Shown: piece by piece, positions 4,501 through 5,886 of the stretch
Layout: each line of letters starts with the position of its first letter
Position numbering within the stretch: position 1 is the first letter of the stretch
Assembly (NCBI GenBank): GCA_964493985.1
Contig: CAZBQL010000147.1
Location: forward strand, 1 to 5,886
From: MGML01 sp964493985
Lineage (GTDB): Bacteria > Chloroflexota > Dehalococcoidia > Dehalococcoidales > UBA2162
DNA: 5,886 nt
Reading direction: 5' to 3'
Made by a program: the position numbers and the translations under genes
The notes under the pieces: generated by a model
The model's input: only the letters and a program-made list of their open reading frames with translations
Database searches by the model: none
What the model was told of the DNA's origin: nothing

Positions 4501-5361
4501 ATGATTAAACAAAGAAAACTCGTATACTTCGGCGCCCACCCGGATGATGAAAGCTTCGGGATGGGGGCGACACTGGCACAATACGCTGATAAAGGTGTGC
4601 AGGTCTATTACGTCTGCTCTACCGGAGGAGAACTGGGGACGGTTGATCCGAAGTACCTGGAAGGATACAACTCCATCGCGGAACTGAGAGTGGACGAACT
4701 TACCAGGGCTTCAAAAATACTGGGGCTGACCGGCTTCTATTATCTCGGTTACCGGGACTCGGGGATGCAGGGATCTCCCGACAACAAGCATCCCGATGCA
4801 ATGGCGGGGGCACCTGTCGATGAAATAGCCGGACGGATGGTGAAGTATATCCGCCAGATCCAGCCGGACGTGGTGATCACCCACGACGAAGGAGGAGGAT
4901 ACGGTCATCCTGACCACCTGGCAACGCATTACGGGGTAGTGAAAGCATTTCATGCGGCCGGTGATCCCGAACAGTATCCCGATGCCGGGCTACCGTTCCA
5001 GCCGGCGAAGCTTTATTTCCTGCTGCATCCACGAAGAATGATGAGAGTGCTTATAAAGTTAATGCCGCTGTTCGGGCAGGACCCGCATCACTTCGGTAGA
5101 AATAAGGACGTAGACCTGACAAAGATAACCAACATCTCTTATCCGATCCATGCCATCATCAAACTTGATAAGAAGTATGTCGAGGTCCGGAACCAGGCAG
5201 TAGCCAGTCACGCCAGTCAGAGTGACGGGAGAACTCGCCCGATGCTATTCCGGGCAATCGACCTGTTCAGTAAACTGCGGGGCCCGAGGGAATACTTCAT
5301 GAGGGCTTATCCACCTCCGAAAAGGCGAAAAGAGAAGGACCTGTTCGAAGGTCTGGAATAA
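4501..5361 (+). CDS. PIG-L/LmbE-family zinc-dependent deacetylase
   Basis: This 286-residue protein belongs to the GlcNAc-PI de-N-acetylase (LmbE) family, zinc hydrolases that remove acyl groups from N-acetylglucosaminyl compounds or cleave related amides; members include MshB and Mca (mycothiol) and BshB (bacillithiol). The signature AHPDDE is at 12-17, giving zinc ligands His13 and Asp16 and general base Asp15. The third ligand region is GYGHPDH (133-139), with His139 the likely ligand. CSTGGELGT (39-47) and the C-terminal NQAVASHASQ (231-240) also fit the family. The length is close to that of MshB and Mca. The substrate is not determined, and other LmbE proteins act on antibiotic or polysaccharide precursors. 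A weak Shine-Dalgarno AAGAG precedes ATG 4501 by 5 bases. The DinB neighbour is suggestive of thiol metabolism but not proof. Confidence 0.85.
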   Translation: MIKQRKLVYFGAHPDDESFGMGATLAQYADKGVQVYYVCSTGGELGTVDPKYLEGYNSIAELRVDELTRASKILGLTGFYYLGYRDSGMQGSPDNKHPDAMAGAPVDEIAGRMVKYIRQIQPDVVITHDEGGGYGHPDHLATHYGVVKAFHAAGDPEQYPDAGLPFQPAKLYFLLHPRRMMRVLIKLMPLFGQDPHHFGRNKDVDLTKITNISYPIHAIIKLDKKYVEVRNQAVASHASQSDGRTRPMLFRAIDLFSKLRGPREYFMRAYPPPKRRKEKDLFEGLE

Positions 5362-5378
5362 AGAAGGAAAATATAGTA

Positions 5379-5445
5379 TAGTACCGTTCATCCTGAGCCT
5401 CATAATATCGTTCATCCTCAGCCAGTCGAAGGATGAGCGGTACTA
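5379..5445. repeat. Dispersed-type inverted repeat with GTTCATCCT core; likely bidirectional terminator
   Basis: The outer arms 5379-5394 and 5430-5445 are 16-base inverted repeats (TAGTACCGTTCATCCT against AGGATGAGCGGTACTA) with a single G-T mismatch pair. The left part is duplicated: CGTTCATCCTGAGCC (5385-5399) and CGTTCATCCTCAGCC (5409-5423) differ at one base with a period of 24, so either copy can pair with the right arm. The core (GTTCATCCT-GAGC, GTCGAAGGATGA) resembles a short intergenic palindrome I know as widespread in many environmental bacterial genomes. It lies between the ends of two convergent genes, where it would act as a transcription terminator on both strands, although neither side has a clear T-run. 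Confidence 0.7.
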
Positions 5446-5470
5446 GTTAAAGTATTTCCGAAGCGCGATA

Positions 5471-5863
5471 CTAGAACTTGATCACTTTCGGCTCGCTTGT
5501 AAAAGAGGAGATGGTGGCAACGGCATCCTTCAGATACAAAACCTGGCAATTGTCATCATCAGCGGCATACCTGTCTTTCAGGTTAGGATATGCGTCAAGC
5601 AAACTCTGTTTTGCTTCAACTCGGTCATCTTCAACGGCGATTGCCTGGATGCGTATCCAGGAGCCTTCGCTCATCGCACATATCTCGATCCTGGGATTTA
5701 CTCTCATTTGCTTGGAGACGTCTTTTACTTTGCCTGTCTGGATATACAGCTTGTCCTCGAAGATGTGGTATGTTCCGAAAGGACGTACCCTCGGCTGATC
5801 GCCTTCCACTGTTGCCAGGTAATAAACACCGGCTTTCTTTAAGAAATCATAAACTTCCTGCAT
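5471..5863 (-). CDS. Pyridoxamine 5'-phosphate oxidase-like FMN-binding protein
   Basis: The 130-residue cytoplasmic protein has the split-barrel flavin-binding fold of the small PNPOx-like family. LKKAGVYYLATVEGDQPRVRPFG (8-30) gives the first strands, TGKVKDVSKQMRVNPRIEICA (43-63) the flavin-phosphate-binding segment and helix, and WIRIQAIAVEDD (69-80) the following strand. The protein is much shorter than true PdxH (about 215 residues), so it is probably not a vitamin B6 enzyme; relatives are described as flavin-dependent reductases or flavin/heme-binding proteins, and the substrate is unknown. The start is well supported: AAGGGAG (5870-5876 on the complement) lies 6 bases before the ATG. 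The promoter lies outside the window. Transcription would end in the inverted repeat after the stop. Confidence 0.85.
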   Translation of the reverse strand: MQEVYDFLKKAGVYYLATVEGDQPRVRPFGTYHIFEDKLYIQTGKVKDVSKQMRVNPRIEICAMSEGSWIRIQAIAVEDDRVEAKQSLLDAYPNLKDRYAADDDNCQVLYLKDAVATISSFTSEPKVIKF

Positions 5864-5886
5864 GCAAAACTCCCTTCGATATTTTC

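Noticed and set aside
5379..5445. CRISPR array
   Set aside because: Only two imperfect 15-base direct repeats with a 9-base interval are present, and the unit is a palindrome; no regular spacers.

Overview
This 5.9-kb window is bacterial. It has an S4-domain RsuA/RluB pseudouridine synthase, a lipoprotein signal peptide, sigma70-type promoter hexamers, Shine-Dalgarno sites and intrinsic terminators. The gene set (PD-(D/E)XK nuclease related to Holliday junction resolvases, PIG-L/LmbE deacetylase, DinB, small FMN-binding protein) and a dispersed repeat with a GTTCATCCT core would suit a Chloroflexota/Dehalococcoidia-like environmental genome. That taxonomic guess is inference and weakly held. 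A run of exactly 100 N (4301-4400) shows that the window comes from a draft scaffold.

Layout: (1) 49-1220, plus strand: an rluB-like gene overlapped by 4 bp (ATGA) by a small lipoprotein gene. (2) 1232-2379, minus strand: a membrane-anchored nuclease-like gene followed, with a 1-base stop/start overlap, by a YrrT-like SAM methyltransferase, ending in a weak hairpin and T-run shared with the convergent lipoprotein gene. (3) 2380-2793: a 414-base divergent intergenic region, the most interesting part. It holds a degenerate heptanucleotide repeat, a palindrome, a TATAAT box, a structured stem, and then an apparent transcription attenuator. The attenuator comprises a 25-36-codon leader ORF, two copies each of AGGCGGGT and ACCCGTA that can pair in mutually exclusive ways, and a strong intrinsic terminator whose loop contains the leader stop codon. 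(4) 2794-3990: a 12-helix MFS transporter directly behind the terminator, so probably controlled by it. (5) 4019-5361: a strong promoter, a DinB-family gene cut by the assembly gap, then a PIG-L/LmbE zinc deacetylase. (6) 5379-5445: a dispersed-type inverted repeat between convergent genes. (7) 5471-5863, minus strand: a small pyridoxamine-phosphate-oxidase-like flavoprotein.

Functionally the window is a set of short independent units, not one pathway. The main candidate for new biology is the MFS leader, which looks like ribosome-mediated attenuation of a transporter gene, a logic known for several antibiotic-resistance genes. A second, weaker idea is that the adjacent DinB and LmbE genes reflect low-molecular-weight-thiol chemistry, since bacillithiol and mycothiol systems use members of both families. 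All functional calls are from reading the sequence; no database search was run.
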